64,000 nt of DNA from the NCBI GenBank assembly GCA_963576725.1, contig OY755244.1, forward strand, positions 35,256,109-35,320,108, read 5' to 3'. The notes beneath the pieces were generated by a model. The model was not told where the DNA came from and searched no databases. It worked only from the letters and a program-made list of their open reading frames with translations. Of this stretch, positions 10,390-20,754 are shown piece by piece. Position numbers and translations under genes: made by a program. Position 1 is the stretch's first letter; each line of letters starts with the position of its first letter. The stretch comes from Azorinus chamasolen (lineage: Eukaryota; Mollusca; Bivalvia; Cardiida; Solecurtidae).

Positions 10390-10598
10390 TTAACCTTTAG
10401 CATGCTGAGCAAATTATTTTTACACAATTTTTCACCTACTACATTTTCAAAATTCAAGCTATAATCAATTTGTCTACCAAAATGCAACCTGGGTGTCAAA
10501 CAGTTTGGATCCTGATGAGACACCGAGTTACGTCTCATCTGGATCCAAACTGTTTACATAGGTGTTCACTCATCCGCCCGTAGCATGCTAAAGATTAA
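10390..10598. mobile_element. TTAA-4 MITE, complete, AGCATGCT end variant
   Basis: TTAACCTTTAGCATGCT at the left and AGCATGCTAAAGATTAA at the right form long inverted ends flanked by TTAA. The core is cagtttggatcctgatgagac - accgagttac - gtctcatctggatccaaactg. This is the best-preserved copy for defining TTAA-4 ends. Confidence 0.85.
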
Positions 10599-10790
10599 CA
10601 ACGGTTTATATTCTCAGCCATGGAACTTGTGTTGAAGCATCGGTGATTCAGGCATGGAACAATACCCACAACGAACAATTCAACGAAACATTGCTTCAGT
10701 GCATGCACGTTGTGTTACTGTGACGTTGTCGCTCAGCGTGTACTAACTAATGTGACTTGTGATTGGTGGCGTCCAATTAGTCCATAGTTG

Positions 10791-11031
10791 TCAACCCTTC
10801 ATATAAACGCCCTTTTCATGCATCTGCAGAGAAGACCCAGATCAGACGGCTCCTATAGGAGCCGTCTGATCAGGGTCTGCATTGTTTCCTAATGGAATTT
10901 GATAGATCTGTTCTTTAGTTTCTCAAATGGCTACCATGTTCCACCTTTCATATGTCATTATAGCTATTTTGAACATGAATATTCAGTAGGTATTGAAATA
11001 TGGACTGAATATAGAACAGGGAAAGAGTTAA
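10791..11031 (-). mobile_element. TTAA-2 MITE, complete
   Basis: tcaacccttcatataaacgc to atagaacagggaaagagTTAA. The core agacccagatcagacgg - ctcctataggag - ccgtctgatcagggtctg is intact. The end carries the 'tagaacaggg' variant found in the 33446 minisatellite. Confidence 0.88.
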
Positions 11032-11118
11032 ACAACACAGTTAACCAACATCTACTAACAATACCGCTGGCGAAACCGGGCAATCTACGAGCAATAGTCA
11101 ACACTAGTGAAATGCCGA

Positions 11119-11347
11119 TTAACCCATTACGTCATAGGCTGTTTTTAGATCCTACCTCTTTAAATAAATCTACCGAAAAGGAGCATTAATTAGAGAAAAG
11201 GAAACCTTTAGAATTTTGTAGTTTGAAATCATTGTGATAAATAGAGCATTTGCTCCTATAGGAGCAAATGCTCTATTTATCACAATGGTTTCACAAAGTG
11301 ACTTTTACGGAGTCGTCAAAAGTCGTCAATATGAGGGAAAGGGTTAA
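11119..11347 (-). mobile_element. TTAA-1 MITE, complete
   Basis: TTAACCCATTACGTCATAGG to GAGGGAAAGGGTTAA, 229 bp. Apex gcatttgctcctataggagc is perfect. Confidence 0.92.
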
Positions 11348-11531
11348 TCGCACTACTGTGTGATCACGTCGTGAAGGTTCCGACTTGATGATCGATGAAG
11401 GACATGCCAACGTCATCGTCGACGATATATACATAACCTTATGGAGATGATCGAGTTTAGCTAACAGTAAAAAGCCGGACACTGCTAAACAGCATCTGAT
11501 TAGGGGTTTATACATTGTTTGTCAAATTGCT

Positions 11532-11760
11532 CTAACCCTTTCCTCCATAAATACGCATTTCTACGTCTCTGTAATAACCACTTCTTGAAACCAGTGTGAT
11601 AAATAGAGCATTTGCTCTTACAGGAGCAAATGCTCTATTTATCACAATGGTTCCAAACTACAAAATTCTAAAATTTTCCTTTTCTCTAGTAAATGCTCCT
11701 TTTGGGTAGATTTATTCAAAGAGGTTGGGTCTAAAAATAGCTTATGGAGGAATGGGTTAA
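11532..11760 (+). mobile_element. TTAA-1 MITE, complete
   Basis: ctaaccctttcctccataaa to gaggaatgggttaa. Apex gctcttacaggagc; the left target base is C instead of T. Confidence 0.9.
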
Positions 11761-11764
11761 AATG

Positions 11765-12410
11765 AACAGAATCATTCTGCAATCTAAATAGAGTTTACCT
11801 TTATCAAATGTCATGTTTTATAAAAAAAAGTTTGTATATACATTGGTTGCAAACCTACAATCCATAATCGGCCTTTACCCAAACTCAAATAAGCCCGCCA
11901 TATTAGAACTTAATCGTGATTTTCAATCGATGATCCATCGCGAACATGCGCCGATGATCAAGTAAATTTTTTGGGCCCGATTCCGAACACCAGTCAACAC
12001 TGCTGCACAGTTATTAACTATTACAAAAACTTAGATCAAGCAGGATGGGCTTATGTCATGGATAAAACCCAATAATTAGACAACTGTCAGACTATTATAA
12101 CATGCATCATGTATGAAATATTAAACAAACGTGCATATTGATGCGGAAAACGCACGCGCAGACAGAATTATCCGACAAATATAGTGATACAAAATAAATG
12201 CTACGGCTGCACGCTAATCTGCAATAATGGCAGATTTTGATATCAACCAATGGTGTGTGTAAACCGTGTATAATAATAAAACATTTACAAACAGTGTAGA
12301 TCCAGATCTGGGTCTGCACTGTTTGTCATAATAATCGATTCCGTCAGTGATAAATAATGATGTAACTTTTTGTTTAATTAATATTCAGAATCCATCTTTA
12401 ATTATTCTCC
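11765..12410. other. Mostly unassigned; one short TTAA-2-like hairpin
   Basis: A hairpin near 12287-12331 (acaaacagtgtagatccagat / ctgggtctgcactgtttgt) is a TTAA-2/TTAA-5-like remnant without its apex. The rest is unrecognised. Confidence 0.5.
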
Positions 12411-12413
12411 AGA

Positions 12414-12625
12414 TTAAGGGTTTTCCCATAGCTTGCTGAGGAAAATTGTCTTCTTAATTTCCGATATGCTACAAAGTTAATTTACTTTCAATTGGTTAAA
12501 AAATAATGACCGAGTGGCAAATAGCTTGAATCCTATTGAGATGCAGAGACTCTCTGTGTCTCATCTGATCTGGATCCAAGCTGTTTGCAAATGCATACAA
12601 GGTCGCGCTTGGCAGGCGAAGGACT
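12414..12625. mobile_element. TTAA-4 MITE, diverged
   Basis: Landmarks aatgaccgagtggcaaatag, cttgaatcctattgagatgc, gtctcatctgatctggatcc and aagctgtttgcaaatgc. The apex cagagactctctg is unlike the usual gccgagtaactcggc but is still self-complementary. Confidence 0.7.
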
Positions 12626-12914
12626 AGAGCCATACAGATGCAGTGCTATATATGACAGACGCATTTCAATCAATAATTGTGCAAGGCTCTCATTTCGGCG
12701 AAGAAAATTTAATTAACGTTGTAGCCGCTCCCGCCATCTTAATTATTTAAGAGAAAAACCTTGTGACGCAAGCAGAGACAAACTATGTACCTGGTGATAG
12801 GATTAGGTTTAACTGCATGGACACCTTCAGTCACTGCTAGTGATATCGAACTGACTTTGTGATGTACAAAACCCTCACTTATTCATATGGTATAGTTAAT
12901 AAGAGAATTAAGAC

Positions 12915-13055
12915 CTTTTTAGGCAGGTGACTGCTTAATGCAAGGAGAGAGTCATGTAAAAAGCTAAAAAAGGAGTCTGCTGCATTAATTTCACCCTGCA
13001 TTAACTTAAAGCCGGCAATGAATTTATTTTCGAATTTCGAGAGGTTTTGTATTTA
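12915..13055. mobile_element. TA-family MITE, decayed
   Basis: aggcaggtgactgcttaatgca, tcatgtaaaaagct and ttcaccctgcattaa, ending with tcgagaggttttgta. The apex is disrupted. Confidence 0.5.
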
Positions 13056-13059
13056 CATA

Positions 13060-13435
13060 AGAAAAGTCATTTCATACCATGCTCAAATGAACCAATTTAC
13101 TTTACAAATAAAAAAGTTTCTTCTCACAATAATCGCGGAGGGATCATTGAGATGCATTTAATTATCACCAGGTTTACTGATTTAACAAATTGATTGATCA
13201 TATGGGAAATCAAAATTATTTTTATTTTTTGCTAGTTACATAGTAAATTGTTACGAATTTTACTTTTCTGTAAACATTTTTAAATTCATCTATTTACCCA
13301 TTGTAGGAGCTTTCTGCAAAGCTGATGTTCTTCATTAAGACAGCACATGTATTATAAATCCAGAAATAGATATTTTTGAATGGTCGATATAGTATAATAT
13401 AGAGGTTTAAATGTGTTTACTTTTGCAAGTCTTGT
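13060..13435. other. Unassigned AT-rich sequence
   Basis: No feature recognised. Confidence 0.5.
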
Positions 13436-13438
13436 TTG

Positions 13439-13685
13439 CTTAACCCATTCCTTCATTTTGGCGCCTTTTGACGACTCTGTAGAAGTCACTTTTTGAATTT
13501 TGAAACCCATTCCCTCATATTGAAGCCTTTTGACACCCCCTGTAATTGTCACTGTTTTAAACCATTGTGATAAATACAGCATTTATCACAATGGTTTAAA
13601 AACTACACACTTTTAATATTTTTCTTTTCTCTAGTAAATGCACCTTTTCGGTAGATTTTTTCAGAGGCTGGGTTCAAAGATGGGC
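13439..13685 (+). mobile_element. TTAA-1 MITE with duplicated left end, right end lost
   Basis: TTAACCCATTCC at the left. The segment acccattccctcat...gactctgtagaagtcac is repeated once (about 13442-13500 and 13503-13555). The apex is deleted (agcatttatcacaatgg) and the right end stops after gattttttcagaggctggg. Confidence 0.75.
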
Positions 13686-13739
13686 ACTTTTAGAAACGAT
13701 AAAATAATGTAATTATATGTAATGCAACTGAGAGTGTAT

Positions 13740-14143
13740 GAGGAGAAATAAAAACAAGAAATTGTGAAATGTGTCCTCCTTGTAAAAGTTAACATGTATA
13801 CCAAATTTGAACCAAATATATTAGACAGTTTCTGAGACATGGACCTTAACGTAAACCTTAACCAACAATGAAAACTCTAAGTCGAAAAAGGGGAATAATT
13901 ATGGCAAAATTAATTTCAGGGTTACCTACCCTTGTGAAGTGGGTTACCCTTGTGATAGTAAACATGCATACCAAATGTGAAACAAATATCTTTGATGGTT
14001 TCTGAAAAATGGACTTTAACAAAAATGTTAACCTACACCAACGCCGACGCTGACGACGACGCCCGACGCCGCGACACCGACGCCGACGCCGACGAGTGGG
14101 TCGTGACAATAACTCCACTTTTTTGAAAAAGTGGGGCTAAAAA
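13740..14143 (+). mobile_element. HEL-I Helitron-like element with two tandem cores
   Basis: Two cores about 170 bp apart (aacatgtataccaaattt at 13791, aacatgcataccaaatgt at 13961), each followed by ggtttctga/tggact-type sequence. A (GACGCC)n microsatellite lies at about 14040-14095, then gacaataactcc and a short hairpin (ccacttttttgaaaaagtgg), ending ggggctaaaaa. The architecture matches HEL-G, HEL-H and HEL-N, although the cores are unrelated. Confidence 0.75.
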
Positions 14144-14218
14144 GGACGGGATTCAAAGCACAGTCAATTTGACCATATGTTACATTGAAACAGACGGTAC
14201 CTTGAGAAGGAAGATGGG

Positions 14219-14474
14219 TTTAACGCTTTCCATTATATAAATGTTTTTCACGGTTTTGTAAACAGAGTAGACTAAAATCTGACAGCTCCTGTCGATACCG
14301 TCTCGTCAGCGTCTGATCTACATGTATTTGCTTATGAAATTATATAGATCCGACCATTCAAAGTTCGCCTAAACCAACACTTCCCTTCCAATGTTTACCT
14401 TATAAAAAAATAAGTTAATGAATATTCATAAAGTCTTCATTTTATGCAAAAATGTTCAACAGGGAAAGGGTCAA
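14219..14474 (-). mobile_element. TTAA-2 MITE, diverged
   Basis: tttaacgctttccattatat to aacagggaaagggtcaa. The core is altered (ctgacagctcctgtcgatac cgtc), with ttgcttatgaaattatatagatc to its right. Confidence 0.7.
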
Positions 14475-14538
14475 GGACAATGTGTCTATAAATGAAGGTA
14501 TTTCAGAAGTCTGTAAAATGGCACAAAATTGACATTTG

Positions 14539-14720
14539 TTTACCCCTTTCCCTCATAGGCTATTTTTAGATCCAACCACTTTGAATAAAGCTACCGAAAA
14601 TAAGCATTAACTAGAGAAAAGGAAACAGTTAGAATTTTGTAGTTTGAAACCCTTGCTTTATTTATCATAATGGTTTCAATAGGTGATTTTTACAGAGGCG
14701 TACAAAGGTGTATTTGTTAA
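14539..14720 (-). mobile_element. TTAA-1 MITE, apex deleted, abutting TTAA-2
   Basis: tttacccctttccctcatag to acaaaggtgtatttgTTAA. The hairpin has shrunk to gtttgaaacccttgctttattt atcataatgg. It shares its right TTAA with the next element. Confidence 0.78.
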
Positions 14721-14936
14721 CCCTTTCCCTAAAATAAACATTTTTCACACATTCGCAAACACAATAGACCCAGATCAGACGGCTCCTATAGGAGCCGTCT
14801 GACCAGGGTCTGTTCTGTTTGCTTAAGACATAATATAAGTCTGATTCTACACTTTTTGTCAAAGCAAACGATTCCTTTGAACAATTTACATTAAATCGTT
14901 ATTCCCAACATGGATATTGAACTGGTAAAGGTTTAA
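14717..14936 (-). mobile_element. TTAA-2 MITE abutting TTAA-1
   Basis: TTAACCCTTTCCC to CTGGTAAAGGTTTAA. The core agacccagatcagacgg - ctcctataggag - ccgtctgaccagggtctg is intact. Confidence 0.85.
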
Positions 14937-14974
14937 AAAAATAGTGTATGTCCAAATAGCTCACGAATAATCAC

Positions 14975-15110
14975 TTAAAATTGCGAAAGTTTGATGTTAG
15001 AGTATGGATGTTATTCGCCCGCGTTTTAGACACAATTCGGGTGCATGCGTTTTAGTTTCGTGCCCGTCGTAACTAATCGCTGGTGTTCCGATTGGTTCCA
15101 TTTGCGTTCG
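14975..15110 (+). repeat. Dispersed repeat J, copy 1
   Basis: Shares tgcgaaagtttgatgtta, gttttagacacaattcg, gcgttttagtttcgt, tcgtaactaatcgctgg and gttccgattggttcc with 45585-45720. Nature unknown. Confidence 0.6.
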
Positions 15111-15291
15111 CGATAGACAATGATACTAGAGCAACAAAATACGAATGCATTGCGACATAAGTTACTACATGTATTACTGATTCACAAATGCCGCGAAATG
15201 CGTATTATGATCTAAGTTGCTCGGTGAAATCTTCATAAAATGGTCCAATTTCAATGGTTATGTGATCTTAAAAACTTGTTATATTTTGACA

Positions 15292-15543
15292 GATTACCTT
15301 TTACTCCATGAATATTCATGTAAGAAATAATGACGTCATGAATCTTTATTTGATTAAACTTTAATAACAGCACATGGACACGGGAATTTTTGGCCATGGC
15401 AGAAACTGTAGAATCATATCTATATTATTTCACAAGCAAACGGAACAGACCCAGAATAGATATTTCCTACAGCAGCCGTCTGATCTGGGTATTCTCCGTT
15501 TGCAAAGGCGTAGAAATGTGTATTTATGGAGTAAAGGGCTAAA
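15292..15543 (+). mobile_element. TTAA-2 MITE, apex disrupted
   Basis: attaccttttactccatgaa to ggagtaaagggctaa. The left half of the core is replaced (gacccagaatagatatttcc), while gccgtctgatctgggtattc remains on the right. Confidence 0.8.
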
Positions 15544-15630
15544 TGATACAATATTCAGAAATGCTGACGAATGGGTCAATAACTTTTTTTCGCGACCACA
15601 ATGTAACAAATTTGTGTTACCATGGTGACT

Positions 15631-15929
15631 TGATAAAGACGCATTTCCACGCGTTTGCAAACAGAGTAGACCTAGATCAGACGGCTCCTATAGGAATCGT
15701 CTGATCAGGATCTGCTCGTTTTGCTTATGAAATTATAAACGTACATCTAATTCTTCAGCCCCTGGTTAATAATAGTACATATTTAAGCGCCTTTGAACGC
15801 ACATATCCTGTGTGAAAAGAGCACTATATAAATGTGGTATAATAATAATAATTATAAAAAAAGATCAGGAAATTAATATTCACGATGTCATCAATTTTAC
15901 ATGAAAATTCATGAGGTAAATGGTTAAAC
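15631..15929 (-). mobile_element. TTAA-2 MITE interrupted by a short (AAT)n-tailed insertion
   Basis: The core gtagacctagatcagacgg - ctcctataggaa - tcgtctgatcaggatctg is present, and the right end is gaggtaaatggttaa. At about 15765-15860 the MITE is broken by a segment ending gagcactatataaatgtggt ataataataat, which resembles the 3' end of a SINE or LINE. Confidence 0.7.
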
Positions 15930-15937
15930 AGTTGCCA

Positions 15938-16087
15938 TGGCAGAAACAATAGAATCAGATCTATATAGTTGCATTAGCAAACAGAGTAGACCCTGATCAA
16001 GCAGCTTCTATAGACGCTGTCTTACCTGGATCTACTTTCTTTGCAAAGACGTGTAATGGCGTCTATAGTAGAGAGCAACAGTTAAGG
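15938..16087 (+). mobile_element. TTAA-2 MITE, left end missing
   Basis: Starts within the family at ccatggcagaaacaatag. The core agtagaccctgatcaagcag / ctgtcttacctggatctac is diverged. It ends near agagcaacagttaag. Confidence 0.65.
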
Positions 16088-16270
16088 TGTGTGCTCAAAT
16101 ACTAAATTCGTCATTTCTCCACAAAACCCTATATTGTGACCACTCTTTAGAATCGTCTCGAAGAGACGATTCTAAAGAGTGGTCACAACATAGGGCTTGG
16201 TGGAGAGAAAAAAAAGAAGTTTTTGTTGAAAATGTTTTAATTTACGCATCTTATCTGGACGTCTGCGTCT
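16088..16270 (+). mobile_element. PAL-E hairpin element
   Basis: A palindrome at 16116-16206 with arms tctccacaaaaccctat..gaccactctttagaatcgtctc and their mirror. The flanks are asymmetric: gtgctcaaatactaaattcg on the left and gttgaaaatgttttaattta on the right. These flanks recur in other PAL-E copies, so the element is larger than the hairpin. The superfamily is not assigned. Confidence 0.8.
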
Positions 16271-16274
16271 CAAT

Positions 16275-16490
16275 GAGGTAAAACGTTGATAACCAAATAA
16301 TAGAATGGCACATATCAAAAATGAATTGTTGCGAAAGCTGATAGCAGTTCGTGACCTTCTGAGAATCAATCTGAGGAGAATACTGTATGTATATACCGTA
16401 AATATATAAAACATATTAAATATTCATTTACATGTATATGGTATTCACCTTCAAGAGCTCGACGCTTGTATTTGCCACTTTGTGATAAAC
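16275..16490. other. Unassigned sequence
   Basis: No feature recognised between PAL-E and the next hairpin. Confidence 0.45.
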
Positions 16491-16493
16491 CTT

Positions 16494-16560
16494 TGCAAAC
16501 AGTTTGGATCCGGATGAGACGCCGAGTTACTCGGCGTCTCATCTGGATCCAAACTGTTTG
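16494..16560. mobile_element. TTAA-4 hairpin, near perfect
   Basis: caaacagtttggatccggat / gagacgccgagttactcggc / gtctcatctggatccaaactgtttg. One mismatch pair in the arms by eye; the ends are not resolved. Confidence 0.85.
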
Positions 16561-16562
16561 TC

Positions 16563-16805
16563 ACTCTGACACTGTTTTCTTTTGTTAAAGAAGTGGAATG
16601 AATCTGTGTATTTTTAATTGAAGCAGACTACAATATTTGCAGACAACAATTGCTCAGAATACAATCAAACACGTTTACAATGTGTTATAGTAGAATATAC
16701 TGGATGTGTTGAATGTCTATCACGTCCACAGCTTCGACCTAATCACACGAAAACATTATAAATTACCTGCTCGAACTCTCAATATTTTTTCTAACTTTAT
16801 GTTAG
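16563..16805. other. Unassigned sequence
   Basis: No feature recognised. Confidence 0.45.
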
Positions 16806-16806
16806 T

Positions 16807-17013
16807 TTAACCTATTACCTCATAGGCTATTTTTAGACTCGCCCTCTTTAAAAAAAATCTACCGAAAATGAGTATTTATTAGAAAAAAGGAAACGTTTAG
16901 ATTGGTGTAGTTGTGAAATCGTTGTGATAAATAGAGCATTTGCTCCAATGGTTTCAAAATGTGACTTTAACAGAGGCGTCAAAAAGGCGTCATTATGGGG
17001 AAATATGGGTTAA
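16807..17013 (-). mobile_element. TTAA-1 MITE, one apex arm lost
   Basis: TTAACCTATTACCTCATAGG to GGGGAAATATGGGTTAA. The hairpin has collapsed to gagcatttgctccaatggtt. Confidence 0.85.
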
Positions 17014-17029
17014 AATGTTTTAAGGAATT

Positions 17030-17112
17030 ATTTTCCTGTTAAAACGCCTGGGTCCTAATGAGACTCTGATTTTACTGGGCGTCTAATCTGGATATAAACT
17101 GATTGCAAATGA
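17030..17112. mobile_element. TTAA-4 core, diverged
   Basis: cctgggtcctaatgagactc - tgattttactgg - gcgtctaatctggatataaa, then ttgcaaatgacg. Confidence 0.6.
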
Positions 17113-17126
17113 CGTGTGGGTAGCAA

Positions 17127-17376
17127 TTAACCTTTTACTCCATAAATACACCTTTCTAAATCTTTGCAAACAGAGTAGAACCAGATCAGGCGGCTCCTGT
17201 AGGAGCCGTCTGATCAGGGTCTGCTCTGTTTGCTTAATATATAATATAGATACGATTCTACAGTTTCTGCCACGGTCTAAAGATTCCAGTGTTCATGTGC
17301 TATTATAACAATAAACAAAATTAAGTTTCCTTATGTCATCATTTCTTAGACGAATATTAATGGAGTAAATGGTTAC
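17127..17376 (-). mobile_element. TTAA-2 MITE, complete
   Basis: TTAACCTTTTACTCCATAAA to ATGGAGTAAATGGTTACC. The core is gtagaaccagatcaggcgg - ctcctgtaggag - ccgtctgatcagggtctg. Confidence 0.88.
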
Positions 17377-17384
17377 CATATGGG

Positions 17385-17445
17385 ATTATCATTCACTCCA
17401 AAGATGATCTTTTAATGCCTTTACAAACAGAGTAGACCCAGATAT

Positions 17446-17449
<4 letters not shown>
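17385..17449 (-). mobile_element. TTAA-2 MITE, left third only
   Basis: The segment atcattcactccaaag...ttacaaacagagtagaccc agata runs straight into a GA microsatellite; the rest is absent. Confidence 0.55.

Positions 17450-17515
<66 letters not shown>
17450..17515 (+). repeat. (GA)n microsatellite
   Basis: About 65 bp of AG dinucleotide, lying between a truncated TTAA-2 and a truncated TA-3. Confidence 0.95.
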
Positions 17516-17519
<4 letters not shown>

Positions 17520-17684
17520 CTCTCTAAACCGGGCGGTCAATTTAAATATCGGTCTTGGAGACCAGTGGCAGCTTAATGCAGGGTGAAAGTCTGCATGAGT
17601 TCCACGCTGTATTAAGCAGCCATCTGTCTAAAAGTATCTAAATTATTCTCCACTAGAATTCCGGTTTAGAGAGGTTTTACTGTA
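17516..17684 (+). mobile_element. TA-3 MITE, 5' few bases lost
   Basis: cctctctaaaccgggcgg to ccggtttagagaggttttactgta. Core gtggcagcttaatgcagggtg / ccacgctgtattaagcagcc; the apex is mostly deleted. Confidence 0.78.
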
Positions 17685-17914
17685 CATAAAAATATCGAAT
17701 TAAGATAATTGTACACGCACCTAAGAAAACAAACTAATGAAAAGTAGAATTCCAACAATATAAAACGCACTAAATTTTATCGTAGGATTTAAGACCTTGC
17801 ATGTTTAAATTCTCATTGCTTACAATGTTTAGTAAGAAAATGAAGATCAGTAAAAGATTTAGAGTAATTGTCAGCAATGAAACTAAATAATTTATCATCA
17901 CAAAAAGTATCCTC

Positions 17915-18024
17915 TTAACCGCTTCCTTCATATAAACGCCTTTTCATGCATTTGCAAACAGAGTAGACCCAGATCAGAAGGCTCATATAGGAGCCGTCTG
18001 ATCAGGCTCTGCTCTGTTTGCGTA
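17915..18024 (-). mobile_element. TTAA-2 MITE, left half
   Basis: TTAACCGCTTCCTTC through gtagacccagatcagaagg - ctcatataggag - ccgtctgatcaggctctg, cut where TTAA-1 begins. Confidence 0.75.
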
Positions 18025-18025
18025 C

Positions 18026-18245
18026 AAACCCATTCACTCAGATGCTATTTTTAGATACAATCTCTGAATAAATCTACCGAAAAGGAGCATTAACTAGAGA
18101 AAATTTTAGAATTTTGTAGTTTGAAACCATTGTGATAAATAGAGCATTTGCTCCTATAGGAGCAAATGCTCTGTTTATCACAATGGTTTCACAAAATGAC
18201 TTTTACAGAGTCGTCAAAAGTCGTCAATATGAGGGGGTGGGTTAA
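18026..18245 (-). mobile_element. TTAA-1 MITE
   Basis: acccattcactcagatgcta to gagggggtgggTTAA. Apex gcatttgctcctataggagc is intact. The left end has been joined to a broken TTAA-2 copy. Confidence 0.85.
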
Positions 18246-18555
18246 GCAAACAGTTTGGATCCAGATAAGACAGTAACTCAGTATCTCTTCATTGTATAGA
18301 TTTGTTTCACACTCTCAGTACACCTTTGAAAAGACATGAAAGAGAGTAAACTTGCTTCCAGATCTGTATTTGAACACATTTTTATCGACGAGCAAACATC
18401 AGACTCTCATCATACGACTCCTGCAAAACCGTCTGATCTGGGACTTCTCTGTTTGAGCATTGTTTGACGTGTACACGGCGTTTCATCTGGACTTATGTCG
18501 TTTGCAAAGTTCAGTCAGACCGCGCTTAGCACGATACGGGTTATGCAAGAGACTA
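18246..18555. other. Mosaic of decayed MITE pieces
   Basis: Contains a TTAA-4 left arm (caaacagtttggatccagat, about 18248-18290), a TTAA-2 core remnant (18390-18455) and a TTAA-4 right arm (18480-18520). No intact element. Confidence 0.5.
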
Positions 18556-18569
18556 AGCAACAGATAAAT

Positions 18570-18740
18570 TATATGCGTACCCAAGTACTAAAATCGTCAT
18601 TTCTCCACCAAACCCTATGTTGTGACCACTCTTTAGAATTGTCTCGAAGAGACGATTCTAAAGAGTGGTCACAATATAGGGTTTGGTGGAGAAATAAAGA
18701 AGTATTTCTTGAAAATGTCTCAATTTATCTGATCGTGCTT
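18570..18740 (+). mobile_element. PAL-E hairpin element
   Basis: The palindrome lies at 18601-18693 (ttctccaccaaaccctatgt...agggtttggtggagaa), flanked left by acccaagtactaaaatcgtc and right by ttcttgaaaatgtctcaattt. Confidence 0.88.
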
Positions 18741-18760
18741 ATCATGATAAGGGTTATTTA

Positions 18761-19042
18761 TTAACCAATTACCTCATAGGCTATTTTTAGACTCATTACC
18801 TCATAGGATATTTTAGACTCATTACCTCATAGGCTATTTTTAGACCCAGCAGCTTTGAATAAATCTACCGAAAAGGAGCATTTACTAGAGAAAAGGAAAC
18901 ATTTAGAATTGTTTAGTATTGAAACCATTGTGATAATTAGAGCATTTGCTCCTATGGAGCAAATGGTCTATTTATCACAATGGTTTCAAAAAGTGACTTT
19001 TACAGAGGCGTAGAAATGCGTATTTATGGAGGAAAGGGTTAA
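18761..19042 (-). mobile_element. TTAA-1 MITE with triplicated left end
   Basis: TTAACCAATTACCTCATAGG. The segment attacctcataggctattttt agactc occurs three times in tandem before the element continues normally to GGAGGAAAGGGTTAA. The apex is gctcctatggagc. Confidence 0.85.
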
Positions 19043-19298
19043 CCGTTTATGCCTTTCTACGTCTTTGCAAACAGAGTAGACCCAAATCAGACGGCTCCTA
19101 TAGGGTCCAGGGATACACAATTTGTGAGTTTGAGATCATTCTCAAGTTATACAATTTCTGAGTCTGGGATCATTCCTGAGTCACAACATACGGTTACTTG
19201 GAGAAATAAAGATGTTATTCTTGAAAATGTTTCAATTCAAGCCTCTTATCTGAAACCTCTGATAATCTTAAATGAATATTCATGGGGTAAATTGTTAA
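19039..19298 (-). mobile_element. TTAA-2 MITE, chimeric interior
   Basis: Shares its left TTAA with the preceding TTAA-1. The core starts normally (gtagacccaaatcagacgg ctcctatagg), then switches to gtttgagatcattctcaag (PAL-K-like) and ggagaaataaagatgttatt (PAL-E right flank). It ends gaatattcatggggtaaattgttaa. Confidence 0.65.
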
Positions 19299-19450
19299 AC
19301 CGATCTGTTTACAAAGGTTTGCTATCGTAAAACTATACCCCATGTTAAAGCTGCGTGGTATTGAAATCGTTAAACCATATGTTGACATGACAGCATTTTG
19401 TCTGGATCGGTGCAAAACATTAATAAGTCATGCTATTGGATAAAATTAGG

Positions 19451-19705
19451 CAATTAACACATTACCTGTTTCGCTGTAGCGCAATCTGTGATAACCATTG
19501 CAAGCAATTTGAACCAATGTCCCGAGGTTATAAAACGATTTGCTTGAGTCTGAGATCATTCTCAAGCATCTGATTGGTCAGATTCTGAGCAAGCTCAGAA
19601 TCTGACCAATCGGATACTTGAGACTGATCTCAGACACAGAAATTTTATAACATTGGACCCAGATGAGACACCGGGTATCGTTTTGTCTCATATTGACCGA
19701 AACTA
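19451..19705. mobile_element. TTAA-4 MITE interrupted by PAL-K
   Basis: The left arm gcaagcaatttgaacc (about 19500-19515) and the right part cccagatgagacaccggg/tttgtctcatattgacc (19659-19695) are split by the PAL-K element. Confidence 0.6.
19512..19662. mobile_element. PAL-K palindromic element
   Basis: Inverted arms ccaatgt..gttataaaac, tgagtctgagatcattctcaag and ctgattggtcagattctgag, with the mirror ctcagaatctgaccaatcgg, cttgagactgatctcag, ttttataacattgg. Further copies are at 48895-49078 and 35270-35392. No coding capacity. Confidence 0.75.
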
Positions 19706-19877
19706 TTACATGCAGAAGCTGTGGTAATGGTTTTTGATAAAAGAAAGATTGAAAATACATGTATTAAATATTTAAGCAAACAGTGCAGATTCTGATCAGA
19801 GAGACGTGTTACATGTATCTTGGTCGGTATAGTTTACGTGTATCCTGATTAAGGATAGCTAGGCACAAAAGGGCTAA

Positions 19878-20099
19878 CCCTTTAACCCTTTCTTTCTTGA
19901 GAATTAATGAAAGAATTTATTTCTGTTTGGATGTTAATGAATAATGTGGTTGTGGCAGAAACTTCATAATTATATCTATATAATTCCATAAGCAAAACAA
20001 AGCAGACCCTTACCAGACAACTCACATGCGAGTTGTCTGGTCTGGGTCTACGCTGTTTGCGAGGGTACCAAAAGTCGTCCATATCAGGGAAATGGTTAA
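19878..20099 (+). mobile_element. TTAA-2 MITE with compensated arm changes
   Basis: ctaaccctttaacccttt to tcagggaaatggTTAA. The core reads accagacaactc - acatgc - gagttgtctggt where the family has atcagacggctc/gagccgtctgat, so at least three base pairs changed on both arms. Confidence 0.82.
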
Positions 20100-20249
20100 G
20101 ACAGATTTTATAGCTGTTAAAGCGTCAGATAGTATGGCCCTGACCCAAATTAAGCATGCTTTCGGTGAAACAGGTGATTGCTTCCGCGAGAAAAAAACCC
20201 GACAACATCCGATCAGGGTCTGCTTCAGTAAGTGCCGACTTTTTTTCCT

Positions 20250-20424
20250 GTAGGATCTGTCTGATCAGGGTCTGCCCTGTTTGTATATGGAATTATATAG
20301 ATCTGATTTTACGAGTTTTGCCATGGCCAATCCATCTAGTGTTCATATTACATCACTAGTATTTAGCTCATGAATATTCATGATGAAATTATTTCTTACA
20401 TGAATATTTATGAGGTAGATGTCT
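20250..20424 (-). mobile_element. TTAA-2 MITE, right half
   Basis: cctgtaggatctgtctgatcag, gtctgccctgtttg, ggaattatatagatctgatt, then catgaatatttatgaggta. Left half absent. Confidence 0.7.
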
Positions 20425-20502
20425 GAAAGTAAATACTATAAGAGTTTTATGACATCGATCTTGTCTCCACTGAGTCCCCTGTCTTTTCCTGCAATGGAAT
20501 TT

Positions 20503-20710
20503 CAATAGAACCTGTCCTAAGCGGCCGTTCATTTATGGAACATAAGAGTGTTCAAAAGAAGGTGGTTGCTTAATGCAGGGCAGAAAATTAATATAGAAAG
20601 CTCATATGGGAGCTTTCTGCATTACTTCTAACCTGCGGTAAGCTACCACCGGCCTTACATACCCATAATTAGACCCCTCTTTGATGGCCGCTTAAGCAGG
20701 TTCTGTTGTA
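20503..20710. mobile_element. TA-5 MITE
   Basis: atagaacctgtcctaagcggcc to ggccgcttaagcaggttctgttgta are inverted ends. Core ggtggttgcttaatgcagggca / aacctgcggtaagctaccacc; apex aaagctcatatgggagcttt. Confidence 0.82.
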
Positions 20711-20754
20711 CTCTGGAATGTAAACATTTCTGTGAAATGAAATCGGCAGAAGAG

